NCBI GenBank assembly: GCA_002346675.1
Contig: DEAI01000026.1
Location: forward strand, 1-64,000
Direction: 5' to 3'
DNA from: Fidelibacterota bacterium UBA2986
GTDB lineage: Bacteria; Fidelibacterota; Marinisomatia; Marinisomatales; AB-629-J13
DNA: 64,000 nucleotides
Positions 53,952-63,111 of the stretch are shown piece after piece (position 1 is the stretch's first letter; each line of letters begins with the position of its first letter). The translations under genes and the position numbers were made by a program. The notes under the pieces were generated by a model that saw nothing but the letters and a program-made list of their open reading frames with translations, did not search any database and was not told the DNA's origin.

Positions 53952-55016
53952 ATGGATATTCCTGTACTACAATCTGTGGATCGTACCTCTGTTTTATGGA
54001 ACGGAAGCAAATACCTTTTTTTTGGAGGATATGATTATCATCGGCACTCGATCCATCCAGAGGTTATCGCAGCGTTCCAGCGTGCATCCATAGATTATGG
54101 AATTAATAGCGGAGGCTCTCTCTGGACAACAGGGACTCATCCCCTTCATAGAAAACTAGAGAGCTCGATTTGCAATTTTATCAGCGTAGAAGCTGTCGCA
54201 CTTTTGCCTTCATGTTATTTAGCAAATCGGAGTTTGATACAATATTTTCTCCAGAATGTATATGATATATATTATCCTGAGGTATCTCACCCAAGTCTTA
54301 AGCCACCTGTAAATACAGTTTGCTACTCTTATTCAGATTTAAATATACTGGATATCAATCTAAAAAAATCACATAAACCATTAATCATAGCCGAGAGCAT
54401 CATCAATAACGGAAATTCAATCGCGCCTATCGATCAGTTGATTCAGCAACATTCAAATGTAGTTTGTATAATAGACGATGCACATGGAATAGGCGTAATT
54501 GGAAAAACTGGAAGAGGGATACTTGAAGAAGCTAAAGTACACCACCTAAATAACTTAGTTACCGGTTCGTTAAGTAAGGGGATAGGTGTCTTTGGAGGTT
54601 TTATTGGAGGGTCTAAAAAGTGGATTAATAAAATAAAACAATTGAGCAGTGTTTATCAGGGGAGTTCCTCCTTGCCTTTACCTGTGTGTGCTGCAGCCAT
54701 AAAGTCAATCCAAATCTTAAAGACAAATACAAAAAAAATTAAGAACTTGCGGAAAAATTCAATTTCCTTTAAAGAGAACTTACTTTCGGGTGGTATTGAT
54801 ATTGTAATATCACCAACCCCTGTAATTGCAATAAAATTTGAAAATGAAAATCTTATAAAAGATTTAAAAGATAATATGCTAAAAAATGGAATATTTCCAT
54901 CAATAATTAGTTACCCAGGAAACTTAAAAGGTAATTTATTACGGATTGCAATATCAAGCCTCCACACTCAGGAAGATTTAAATAATTTATCTTCTGTTTT
55001 ATTGTCCTCACTGTGA
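53952..55016 (+). CDS. PLP-dependent alpha-oxoamine synthase-like enzyme
   Basis: The 354-residue protein is fold-type I and closest to the family of 8-amino-7-oxononanoate synthase, glycine C-acetyltransferase and serine palmitoyltransferase, which join an amino acid to an acyl-CoA with loss of CO2. Visible are DDAHGIGVIG (Asp that pairs with the PLP ring), the PLP Lys in TGSLSKGIGVFGGF, and an N-terminal GGYDYHRHSIHPEV segment in place of NYLG. The usual GGSR appears as GGSLWTTGTHPLH. At 354 residues it is shorter than most (about 390). No biotin, heme or sphingolipid genes are near, so the product cannot be told. Confidence 0.72.
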   Translation: MDIPVLQSVDRTSVLWNGSKYLFFGGYDYHRHSIHPEVIAAFQRASIDYGINSGGSLWTTGTHPLHRKLESSICNFISVEAVALLPSCYLANRSLIQYFLQNVYDIYYPEVSHPSLKPPVNTVCYSYSDLNILDINLKKSHKPLIIAESIINNGNSIAPIDQLIQQHSNVVCIIDDAHGIGVIGKTGRGILEEAKVHHLNNLVTGSLSKGIGVFGGFIGGSKKWINKIKQLSSVYQGSSSLPLPVCAAAIKSIQILKTNTKKIKNLRKNSISFKENLLSGGIDIVISPTPVIAIKFENENLIKDLKDNMLKNGIFPSIISYPGNLKGNLLRIAISSLHTQEDLNNLSSVLLSSL

Positions 55017-55064
55017 TTTTATTATCTCGTTAGAAAATTTAGGGACAACTCTGTAATTTCGTAC

Positions 55065-56867
55065 ATGGAATCTACACAAATCAGAAATTTTTGTATTATT
55101 GCACATATTGATCACGGGAAGTCAACTCTGGCTGACCGCTTGTTGGAGGAGACTAAAACAATTTCAAAAAAAGATATGAAAGCCCAGGTATTAGATAGTA
55201 TGGACTTAGAGAGAGAGAGGGGAATCACTATCAAGAGCCATCCAATAACGTTACAGTATGATCACACTGATGGTATACAATATACTTTAAATTTAATTGA
55301 TACACCTGGACATGTTGATTTTTCATACGAAGTTTCCAGAAGTTTGGCTGCCTGTGAAGGCGCTCTTTTATTGGTGGATGCTTCCCAGGGAGTTGAAGCT
55401 CAAACGGTCAGTAATACATATCTCGCTATAGAAAATAACTTGACGGTTATTCCGGTGATAAATAAGGTAGATTTACCCAACGCACAGGTTGAAGAAGTTA
55501 AAGAACAGATTCAGGATTTGATTGGATGTTCTGATGACGAAATTATTTCTATAAGTGCAAAAACAGGTTCAGGTATTAATTTAGTATTTCAAGCTATAAT
55601 TGATAGAATAAATCCTCCAGAGAATAATATTAGCTGTCCAACACGTGCGCTTGTATTTGATTCAATTTATAATAACTACAAAGGTGCGATACCCTATGTA
55701 AGGGTTTTTGATGGAGTTATAAAACCAGGAATGACCGCGTCATTTTTTTCTCATGGTTTTACATATGAGATAACGGAAGTAGGAAATTTCGTTCTAAAAC
55801 AAATACCAAAGCCTGAATTGAGATCTGGTGAGGTTGGATATGTTCTGGCAAATATCAGAGATATTGGCCATATCGAACCGGGCGAAACTCTCACGCTGAA
55901 AGAGAGTAAAGCGGACACCCCACTTCCCGGATATGAAAAAATGAAACCTATGGTTTTTTCTGGTCTATATCCAGCAGACACTGAGGATTACGATCAGTTA
56001 AGAAAATCACTTGAAAAACTAAGACTGAATGACGCGTCATTTACGTTTGAGCCAGAAACTAGTGAAGCGCTTGGTTTTGGATTTAGATGTGGATATCTTG
56101 GACTACTGCATATGGAGATTATACAAGAAAGGCTTGAACGAGAATTTCAAATATCATTGGTGACTACATCACCAAATGTTCGTTATGTACTAAAACTAAA
56201 AGACGGGGAAAAGAGGGAGGTTGATACCCCTGCAAATATGCCACTACAGGGAGAAATTGAAGAAATTCATGAACCAATAGTTTCTGCTGAGATTATTACT
56301 CCAAAGGAATATATTGGAGGGATAATGACTCTGTGTCAGAAAAAACGAGGACTCTACAAGACGACTCACTATTTGTCAACTGGGAAAGCTCAGCTTCTTT
56401 ATGAGTTGCCATTAGGAGAAATAATTTTTGATTTTTATGATAAACTGAAAACAATCTCAAGAGGCTATGCCTCTTTTGATTATAATCATTTAGAGTTTAG
56501 AGAAGCTTCCCTGAAAAAACTAGAGATTTTAATTCATGGAGAGCCTGTGGATGCACTTTCAACTATATGTCACTCAGAAGATGCCTATCATCGTGGTGTT
56601 GCACTCTGTAGTAAGCTTAAAGAGTTGATTCCTCGGCAGCTCTTTGAAATAGCTATTCAGGCATCTTTAGGAAACAGAATTATCGCAAGGACCACAGTCA
56701 GGGCCTTAAAAAAAAATGTTACAGCAAAATGTTATGGTGGAGATATAACAAGAAAAAGAAAGTTATGGGAACAGCAAAAAGAAGGAAAGAGGCGTATGAA
56801 GTTAGTTGGCAAAGTAGAAGTTCCTCAAGATGCATTATTAGCCGTTTTAGCACTTGATAAAGCCTAA
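55065..56867 (+). CDS. lepA: Translation factor LepA (EF4)
   Basis: LepA is a ribosome-bound GTPase of the EF-G family. The 600-residue protein has G1 AHIDHGKS (13-20), the switch region RGITIKSHPITLQY, DTPGHVDFSYEVSRSLAACEG, NKVDLPNA, and the LepA-specific C-terminal domain (ALKKNVTAKCYGGDITRKRK, LWEQQKEGKRRMK). Its end overlaps the next frame by 14 bases. Confidence 0.97.
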   Translation: MESTQIRNFCIIAHIDHGKSTLADRLLEETKTISKKDMKAQVLDSMDLERERGITIKSHPITLQYDHTDGIQYTLNLIDTPGHVDFSYEVSRSLAACEGALLLVDASQGVEAQTVSNTYLAIENNLTVIPVINKVDLPNAQVEEVKEQIQDLIGCSDDEIISISAKTGSGINLVFQAIIDRINPPENNISCPTRALVFDSIYNNYKGAIPYVRVFDGVIKPGMTASFFSHGFTYEITEVGNFVLKQIPKPELRSGEVGYVLANIRDIGHIEPGETLTLKESKADTPLPGYEKMKPMVFSGLYPADTEDYDQLRKSLEKLRLNDASFTFEPETSEALGFGFRCGYLGLLHMEIIQERLEREFQISLVTTSPNVRYVLKLKDGEKREVDTPANMPLQGEIEEIHEPIVSAEIITPKEYIGGIMTLCQKKRGLYKTTHYLSTGKAQLLYELPLGEIIFDFYDKLKTISRGYASFDYNHLEFREASLKKLEILIHGEPVDALSTICHSEDAYHRGVALCSKLKELIPRQLFEIAIQASLGNRIIARTTVRALKKNVTAKCYGGDITRKRKLWEQQKEGKRRMKLVGKVEVPQDALLAVLALDKA

Positions 56868-57579
56868 CCTCAGCTCCTATTTTAGGGAGTCTCGAAAACC
56901 AATATATAGTTTTATTTTATCTGTCCCTCTTTTTTTATTATATGAAGTTGGCATAATTCTTATTAATTCTGAGGACCTTCCTATCCTTAGAAACGGAGGA
57001 GACGTATTAATTCGGAACTTTCTTGAATCTTTTGGATTTTTAGGAATTTATAGTACGGGAATTTTACTGATATTAGGATTTTTATTGGTGCTATTTATAC
57101 AAAGAAATACACTTTTTAAATCTCCCTATAGAAAGGATGTTCTTCCTAAAATGGTAGCAGAAAGTTTCCTGTGGAGCTTGGCTCTCTATTTTTTTATGGG
57201 AGTCTTTCGTCAAGTGTATTTTTCCATAACAGTTGAGAGCGCCTGGTTTGCACAGATAGTCATGTCACTTGGTGCAGGTATATATGAAGAAATAATTTTT
57301 AGACTACTGCTCATTACTTTTTTTGTTAAAATAATTCAAATTATATTTAGCTGGGGTAAAAATACGAGTTTGATCTACGCTATCCCACTTTCAGCGGTAC
57401 TCTTCTCTTTATTTCACTTTATTGGTATTTATGCAGATGCACCAAATTTTCCTTTATTCTTAATTCGGTTTTTTGGTGGTTGTTTTTTGGGATGTCTTTA
57501 TCAGCTACGTGGATTTGGTATAGCAGCTTATACGCACTGTATTTATGATTTAATTGTTGTTATTTATTTAACAATTTAA
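56854..57579 (+). CDS. CPBP family intramembrane metalloprotease
   Basis: A 241-residue membrane protein with about seven hydrophobic segments and the three motifs of the CPBP (Abi) family: EEIIFR near residue 146, a SLFHFIG motif near 190, and a late THCIYD. The family includes Rce1-like prenyl-protein proteases and bacteriocin self-immunity proteins. The start is TTG at 56854, overlapping lepA by 14 bases; no better start is seen downstream. Substrate unknown. Confidence 0.8.
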   Translation: MIKPNLSSYFRESRKPIYSFILSVPLFLLYEVGIILINSEDLPILRNGGDVLIRNFLESFGFLGIYSTGILLILGFLLVLFIQRNTLFKSPYRKDVLPKMVAESFLWSLALYFFMGVFRQVYFSITVESAWFAQIVMSLGAGIYEEIIFRLLLITFFVKIIQIIFSWGKNTSLIYAIPLSAVLFSLFHFIGIYADAPNFPLFLIRFFGGCFLGCLYQLRGFGIAAYTHCIYDLIVVIYLTI

Positions 57580-57643
57580 TAAATGAAAAAAAATAATTCC
57601 TCTTTCAGTGTCAAAATTCTTCTACGTAATTTTTTATTGAGCT

Positions 57644-58495
57644 ATGAATAATAAAATAACATTGTATTTTTTCTATGCAATATTTTTTACTGTATCCTTA
57701 TTTGGAGCGTCTCTAAAATCATTAGAGATTACTTTTTATCCTGAGTATTATTATTCTGGAGTTATGGTACAAGTAAAAGGAGAGGCACAGGAAAACTTAA
57801 TTGGAAGTTCATTTGATTTTAGTGTTCCCACTCAAATTGATTCATCTTTTCTATTTAAGGGGTTGTCTGATAGTGACCCTGACTTTCTAAAGTTGAACTC
57901 TTTTGGAAAAAACAACGAGACATGGATCTCAATACCTGTCGAACAAAAACGGTTTGCGTTTTTTCTATTTTATAATCCATTTGATATGACAAAGCTGACC
58001 CGTTTATTTGATTATTTGCTCAAAACTAGCTTAAATATATCTGAGCTATACATAACTATTCAGGAACCGCTTAGCTGCAGTAATTTTCAAATTACAGAGG
58101 ATAAGACAACACCAATATCCGATCAACATGGATTTACTTTCCATGAGGCTCGCTATCTAGATATTAAAGCATATCAAGTTAAAAGAATATCTGTATCTTA
58201 TCATAAAACAAACTCAAAAACCTCCATGGAAATATTATCATCCATTTTAGTAGATGAGGGAGAAGATAAATTATTAGATGAGAGCAAAGTAGATCGAGTA
58301 ATCCCCCTCAGACACCGCTTACCATTGTGGGAGCCTCTAGCTGTTTTGGGTGGTTTTTCAATGGTAATTGGATTTCTATATATTAAGTCTAACAAAAATA
58401 GAAAATCGATATTGGGAAAATATTGCAATAACTGTGGTATTGAATTTAAAAGGGAAGATAATTTTTGTTCTAAATGTGGGAGGAAACGGACCTAA
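57644..58495 (+). CDS. Exported/membrane protein with C-terminal zinc ribbon
   Basis: The 283-residue protein starts with an export signal (1-22), has a beta-rich periplasmic part of about 200 residues with no family I know, one membrane helix at about 225-246, and a short cytoplasmic tail that ends in a zinc ribbon (Cys261, Cys264, Cys275, Cys278; CNNCGIEF, FCSKCG). It lies directly before lgt with no spacing between stop and start, so it may be coupled with lipoprotein maturation. Function unknown. Confidence 0.7.
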   Translation: MNNKITLYFFYAIFFTVSLFGASLKSLEITFYPEYYYSGVMVQVKGEAQENLIGSSFDFSVPTQIDSSFLFKGLSDSDPDFLKLNSFGKNNETWISIPVEQKRFAFFLFYNPFDMTKLTRLFDYLLKTSLNISELYITIQEPLSCSNFQITEDKTTPISDQHGFTFHEARYLDIKAYQVKRISVSYHKTNSKTSMEILSSILVDEGEDKLLDESKVDRVIPLRHRLPLWEPLAVLGGFSMVIGFLYIKSNKNRKSILGKYCNNCGIEFKREDNFCSKCGRKRT

Positions 58496-59341
58496 ATGTG
58501 GCCAATTATTTTTGATTTTGGAACTTTTACAATTTTTGGAAGAGAAATGCATCTTGCTATTTATTCCTATGGATTTATGCTAGTGGTGGCGTTTTATACC
58601 TGTTTCTTTTTACTTCGCGGTGAAATGATCAGAATAGGTAAAGAAATATCAATAGCATCAGATATTATTTTTGCAGGAGCTGTCGGAGGAATTCTGGGGT
58701 CAAAAATTTATTATCTAATTGAAAATTTTTCTGATGTTTTGAAAGATCCTTTTGGTATGATTTTCTCAGGCTCAGGATTGGTATTTTTAGGGGGATTGAT
58801 GGGTGGTACCCTGGGGGTTACATGGGTAATACATAAAAATCAATTAAAGTGGTTAAGAATAGGTGATATCGTTGCACCTTTATTAATTCTTGGATATGGT
58901 ATTGGAAGAGTCGGTTGTTTTCTTGTTGGTGATGACTATGGTATTCCCACTCACAAACCCTGGGGTATCATTTTTGAAAATGGTCTACCTCCAACAACCT
59001 ACCAAACATTTAAATATTATTATCCTTGGATTAGTTTGGAAGGGTTTGAGCAGGGTTTGCTAGCTGTATATCCAACTCAGCTGATGGAAACGGGTATAGC
59101 CCTATTAATTTTTATATTTTTATGGAAAAAAAGGAAAACTATATCTTTTGAGGGACAGCTATTTTTCACATATTTGATTTTAGCTGGTCTTGAACGATTT
59201 TTTATTGAATTTATTCGCACAAATATCAGATATTTTATTGGATTAACTGGCTCTCAAATAATTTCGATTATTATGGTGTCAATCGGAGTTTATTTTTTGT
59301 TATATTATAAAAATAATCCTGACTCACAGTATTCTGAATAA
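58496..59341 (+). CDS. lgt: Prolipoprotein diacylglyceryl transferase
   Basis: Lgt puts diacylglycerol on the lipobox cysteine of prolipoproteins. The 281-residue membrane protein has IYSYGFMLVVAFYTC, GSGLVFLGGLMGGTLG (Gly-rich loop with the conserved region after the second helix) and the signature GRVGCFLVGDDYGIPTHKPW in the arrangement typical of the family in non-proteobacteria. It starts right after the stop of the zinc-ribbon gene. The window itself encodes at least five lipoproteins that would need it. Confidence 0.94.
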   Translation: MWPIIFDFGTFTIFGREMHLAIYSYGFMLVVAFYTCFFLLRGEMIRIGKEISIASDIIFAGAVGGILGSKIYYLIENFSDVLKDPFGMIFSGSGLVFLGGLMGGTLGVTWVIHKNQLKWLRIGDIVAPLLILGYGIGRVGCFLVGDDYGIPTHKPWGIIFENGLPPTTYQTFKYYYPWISLEGFEQGLLAVYPTQLMETGIALLIFIFLWKKRKTISFEGQLFFTYLILAGLERFFIEFIRTNIRYFIGLTGSQIISIIMVSIGVYFLLYYKNNPDSQYSE

Positions 59342-59469
59342 ATATTTTTTAAATAGTACTATTAATATTTAATTATTTTGGGTTCTTTTTTGAGTTTATA
59401 ATCCAACTTATATTGATATCTTTTGTTGAAATTTGTAAGAAAGAATAGGTTGTTTTATAAGAAAAAAAA

Positions 59470-60495
59470 ATGATATATATTTTTTTTAAAAGAAAGACCT
59501 TTATAGTTTTTATAATTTTATTCCTACTCATCAACTCTTGCGGAGTAAAAAGAGCATCCATAGGTGCAGACAATGAGCTCGTAGTAATCGCATCACTAAA
59601 AGATAGAAAATCTACTGAGGTTATTCTACAATATATTTTTGATGATACAGTTTTTACCCCGCAACCCGAACCCGTCTATAAAATTAAATTTATTGAGCCA
59701 AAAAATTTTGAAGATCTAAAACAGCAGACAAGTCTCATTGTTTCATCATTTGGAAATGATCTAAAAAACTCTGGAACAAAATTAGTTAGACAATTGCTAG
59801 GTGAGAAAAAATTTATAGATACTATATCCGGAAATAACCAATTTATTATATCTAAAGATCAATTCGCAAAAAATCAATTATTTATGATAGTGAACAGTCC
59901 CAATGAATCATCAATATTGGAATCTCTTAATGGAAAGGAAAATTGGATAAAAGGTCTGTTTGAAGAGAAATATAACTCAAGACAAAAATCATTTCTATTT
60001 AGCGATGCAAGGCAAACAGAACTAGAGCAAAGACTTTTGGGTACCTATTTTTGGAGTATAAAAATTCCTTGGGGTTGGAATATAATTAAGGAAGTTCCTG
60101 ATTCAAATTTTATTTGGTTGGGAAAAGAATTACCTTATCAATGGATCTCTGTTCAGTGGGAATATTTAAACAACACGCTAGATTCTTCAACCGTTAATAA
60201 TATGGTTTATACATTTCCAAAGATTAACTATAAAAATATTCAGTTTAATTCTTATAAATTTAGTTTAGTCCAAGGTATAAATGATACATGGTTTGATTGG
60301 GAAGCTTCAGGTATTTGGGAATCGATTCAAGAGGCAAAAGGTGGCCCATTTAAGTTATTTATCAAGATAGATAATTTAAATAAGCGAATATTTTTGATTA
60401 ATTTCCTTATTCATTATCCCGGTAAAAATAAAAGCAATTATATTAGGCAGATGGAGCTCATTGCCTCAACAATAAATTTTGAAAATATAAAGTGA
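59470..60495 (+). CDS. DUF4837 lipoprotein
   Basis: The 341-residue protein has a lipobox at Cys24 (LINSC) and matches DUF4837, a family of the FCB group: LVVIASLKDRKSTE, QPEPVYKIKFIEPKNFEDL, then a SRQKSFLFSDARQTELEQRL segment and a IPWGWNIIKEVPDSNFIWL core. No catalytic residues are known to me. The stop overlaps the next start (GTGA). 128 bases ahead of it hold no gene. Confidence 0.8.
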   Translation: MIYIFFKRKTFIVFIILFLLINSCGVKRASIGADNELVVIASLKDRKSTEVILQYIFDDTVFTPQPEPVYKIKFIEPKNFEDLKQQTSLIVSSFGNDLKNSGTKLVRQLLGEKKFIDTISGNNQFIISKDQFAKNQLFMIVNSPNESSILESLNGKENWIKGLFEEKYNSRQKSFLFSDARQTELEQRLLGTYFWSIKIPWGWNIIKEVPDSNFIWLGKELPYQWISVQWEYLNNTLDSSTVNNMVYTFPKINYKNIQFNSYKFSLVQGINDTWFDWEASGIWESIQEAKGGPFKLFIKIDNLNKRIFLINFLIHYPGKNKSNYIRQMELIASTINFENIK

Positions 60496-61355
60496 AAAAG
60501 ATATTAATTACAGGTGCCTCTGGGCAGCTAGGAAGATCATTTATTAATAATGTTTATGGTAAATATCACATTTTAGGGACTGCAAGGAATTTAGTTGATG
60601 GAATCCCATTTAGTGAAGGTGATATTTCAGATAGAAGCTTTATCACAAAAATTATAGCAGAGTTTTCACCTGATATTATCGTACATTTTGCTTCTATGAC
60701 AAATGTTGATAAATGTGAAATGTATAAGTCTGACGCTAACAAGGTGAATGTGAAGCCTGTGGAGTGGATTCTCAATGTGTATTCAGGGTATTTTGTGTAT
60801 ATCTCAACTGACTATGTTTTTGACGGAGTAAATGGACCATATCTTGAAAATGATCAAAAAAAACCTATTAATGAATATGGAAGGACAAAACTCAAAGCTG
60901 AATCTCTTATTCAATCTCAATCAATGAACGGATTAATTTTACGAACAAATGTACTATTTGATTATACTGTTTGGACAGGCGCAAGTTTTGTAAATTGGCT
61001 GGTAAAATCTTTAAAGAATAGAAAATCAATCACTGTAGTTACCGACCAATTTAATAATCCAATATGGACAACCGACTTGGCAAATATATTAATTGAACTT
61101 ATAGAAAAAGAAGTGACTGGTTTGTATCATACAGGCGGTGATGAGTATATATCTCGATATGAATTTGCGAAGATGATTGCCCAAAACTTTAAACTAGACG
61201 CGTCTTTAATTTTACCTATTTCAACCGGGGAGTTAAATCAGAAAGCCAAACGACCATTAAAAGGAGGACTGAAAACAGAAAAAATAGAAGATGTACTTGG
61301 AGTAAGTTCACCATCATTGGAAAAAGCGCTAAAAAAAATTATATCTAGCGAATGA
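60492..61355 (+). CDS. dTDP-4-dehydrorhamnose reductase-like SDR
   Basis: The 287-residue extended SDR has ITGASGQLGRS at the nucleotide site, a TNVDKCE segment, YISTDYVFDG, and catalytic Tyr-x3-Lys in NEYGRTKLKAE. The layout fits RfbD, which makes dTDP-L-rhamnose, but other sugar-nucleotide reductases and SAM synthetase beta subunits are close. Neither rfbA, rfbB nor rfbC is in the window, so rhamnose is an inference. It is coupled to the DUF4837 gene (GTG start over the TGA stop) and to the glycosyltransferase that follows (ATGA). Confidence 0.78.
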   Translation: MKKILITGASGQLGRSFINNVYGKYHILGTARNLVDGIPFSEGDISDRSFITKIIAEFSPDIIVHFASMTNVDKCEMYKSDANKVNVKPVEWILNVYSGYFVYISTDYVFDGVNGPYLENDQKKPINEYGRTKLKAESLIQSQSMNGLILRTNVLFDYTVWTGASFVNWLVKSLKNRKSITVVTDQFNNPIWTTDLANILIELIEKEVTGLYHTGGDEYISRYEFAKMIAQNFKLDASLILPISTGELNQKAKRPLKGGLKTEKIEDVLGVSSPSLEKALKKIISSE

Positions 61356-62068
61356 AAATTGTAGTCATTTCACCTACATATAACGAAAGTAAAAACATTG
61401 CCAAGTTGGTAGAAATTGTTTTTAGTATTAACTCTGATTATCATTTACTGATTGTAGATGATAACTCACCTGATGGTACAGCTGATATTGTTGAAAGCCT
61501 TCAAAAAAAATATAAAAATCTCCACCTAGAAAAACGTCCGGGTAAAGCTGGCTTGGGAACTGCTTATTGCTATGGATTTAAATGGTCGATAGAAAATGGG
61601 TTTGATGTCATGGTTCAGATAGATGCAGACATGAGTCATGATCCCTGTGAGATACCAAAAATGGTTGAGCTACTTAAGCATAATGATTATATTATTGGAA
61701 GCAGATATTGTGATGGGGTTAGTGTTGTGAGGTGGCCAATTAGACGATTAATATTAAGCTATGGAGCAAATCTATATTCCAAAATAGTAACAGGTATGCC
61801 TATATCAGATGCTACCGGTGGATATAAAGTTTGGAAGAAGCAAGTATTAAATTCAATTAAATTGGACACTATCCGTTCACAGGGGTATTCTTTTCAGATT
61901 GAAATGAACTATCGCGCATGGAAAAATGGGTTTAAATATAAAGAACATCCCATTATTTTTATGGATCGTACAATTGGAGAATCTAAAATGTCTAAACTAA
62001 TTGTTTGGGAAGCAATCTTTATGGTTTGGAGATTGCGATTTTCAAATTTATTTGGAAAAATAAAATGA
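61352..62068 (+). CDS. Dolichol/polyprenol-phosphate mannose synthase-like GT2
   Basis: The 238-residue family 2 glycosyltransferase resembles DPM1: ISPTYNESKNIAKLVEIV, LLIVDDNSPDGTADIV, GLGTAYCYGFKW, QIDADMSHDP (metal and donor site), GSRYCDGVSVVRWPIRR, DATGGYKVWKK. There is no C-terminal membrane part, like the soluble DPM1 catalytic form. It would load a hexose on polyprenyl phosphate in the cytoplasm for protein or glycan glycosylation outside. It overlaps accA by four bases. Confidence 0.85.
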   Translation: MKIVVISPTYNESKNIAKLVEIVFSINSDYHLLIVDDNSPDGTADIVESLQKKYKNLHLEKRPGKAGLGTAYCYGFKWSIENGFDVMVQIDADMSHDPCEIPKMVELLKHNDYIIGSRYCDGVSVVRWPIRRLILSYGANLYSKIVTGMPISDATGGYKVWKKQVLNSIKLDTIRSQGYSFQIEMNYRAWKNGFKYKEHPIIFMDRTIGESKMSKLIVWEAIFMVWRLRFSNLFGKIK

Positions 62069-63012
62069 GTCACTATCTAAACTTTGAAGAGCCTCTCCGT
62101 CCGCTAGATAATGTTATTGATAACTTGAGTGCAGAGACTGATATAACTGTTCAACAAAAAGCAAAGCTCCAAAGTTTAATGGATGAAAGAGACAGGAAAA
62201 TAAAAAAAATATTTTCTAATCTGTCCAGCTGGCAGAAAGTGCAGTTAGCTCGCCATCCTCAAAGACCTTATGCAATTGATTATATAGATTACTTGTGTCC
62301 CAATTTTATTGAACTTCATGGGGATAGAAATTCTTTCGATGACCCAGCTGTTGTTACAGGATTTGGTAAAATAGATACCCAGCCTGTTGCAATAGTTGCA
62401 CAACAAAAAGGTCGAAATACCAAGGAAAATCTATATAGAAATTTTGGCATGATGAGACCTGAGGGCTATCGTAAAGCGCTAAGAGTAATGAAATTAGCAG
62501 AAAAATTTAATCTACCAATTGTTTGTCTTATAGATACCCCTGGAGCTTATCCGGGAATTGGAGCTGAAGAAAGGGGGCAGGGACACGCAATCGCTAAAAA
62601 TATAAAGGATATATCATCTTTAAACGTTCCTATTATCGCTTTAGTGATAGGAGAAGGTGCAAGCGGCGGAGCGCTTGGGATTGGTATTTGTGATCGATTT
62701 ATTATGATGGAAAACACATGGTTTTCTGTAATAAGCCCTGAGGGATGTGCATCTATTTTATGGCATGATGCTACGCAAGCGTCAGCGGCAGCAGAAGCAC
62801 TTAGGCTAACACCTGAATATTTATTTGAATATGGAATTTGTGATAAAATTATTAAGGAGCCAATAGGAGGTGCCCATAGAAAATGGGATGAGTCCTTTGT
62901 AAAGGTAAAAAATAATTTACTTAATCAGTTAAAAGAAATTAATAACATCGGTACAAATAATTACCTTGACCAACGAATTAATAAATATAATACGTTAATT
63001 AGTATTGAATAA
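62065..63012 (+). CDS. accA: Acetyl-CoA carboxylase carboxyltransferase subunit alpha
   Basis: AccA transfers the carboxyl group from biotin to acetyl-CoA together with AccD. I start at ATG 62065, which overlaps the previous stop and gives the normal N-terminus (315 residues); an ATG 20 codons upstream lies inside the preceding gene. Typical segments are LARHPQRPYAIDYIDYL, GDRNSFDDPAVVTG, FGMMRPEGYRKALRVMKLAE, IDTPGAYPGIGAEERGQ and GEGASGGALGIGICD. accD is not in the window. Confidence 0.95.
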   Translation: MSHYLNFEEPLRPLDNVIDNLSAETDITVQQKAKLQSLMDERDRKIKKIFSNLSSWQKVQLARHPQRPYAIDYIDYLCPNFIELHGDRNSFDDPAVVTGFGKIDTQPVAIVAQQKGRNTKENLYRNFGMMRPEGYRKALRVMKLAEKFNLPIVCLIDTPGAYPGIGAEERGQGHAIAKNIKDISSLNVPIIALVIGEGASGGALGIGICDRFIMMENTWFSVISPEGCASILWHDATQASAAAEALRLTPEYLFEYGICDKIIKEPIGGAHRKWDESFVKVKNNLLNQLKEINNIGTNNYLDQRINKYNTLISIE

Positions 63013-63111
63013 GGTTTTTCTTTTAAATTAAACTTCCTATTTCAGTTAAATAGAAATAGTTTTAAATTCGTAGAACTTACTAAACACATTTATTTTGTGG
63101 AGATAAAAAGT

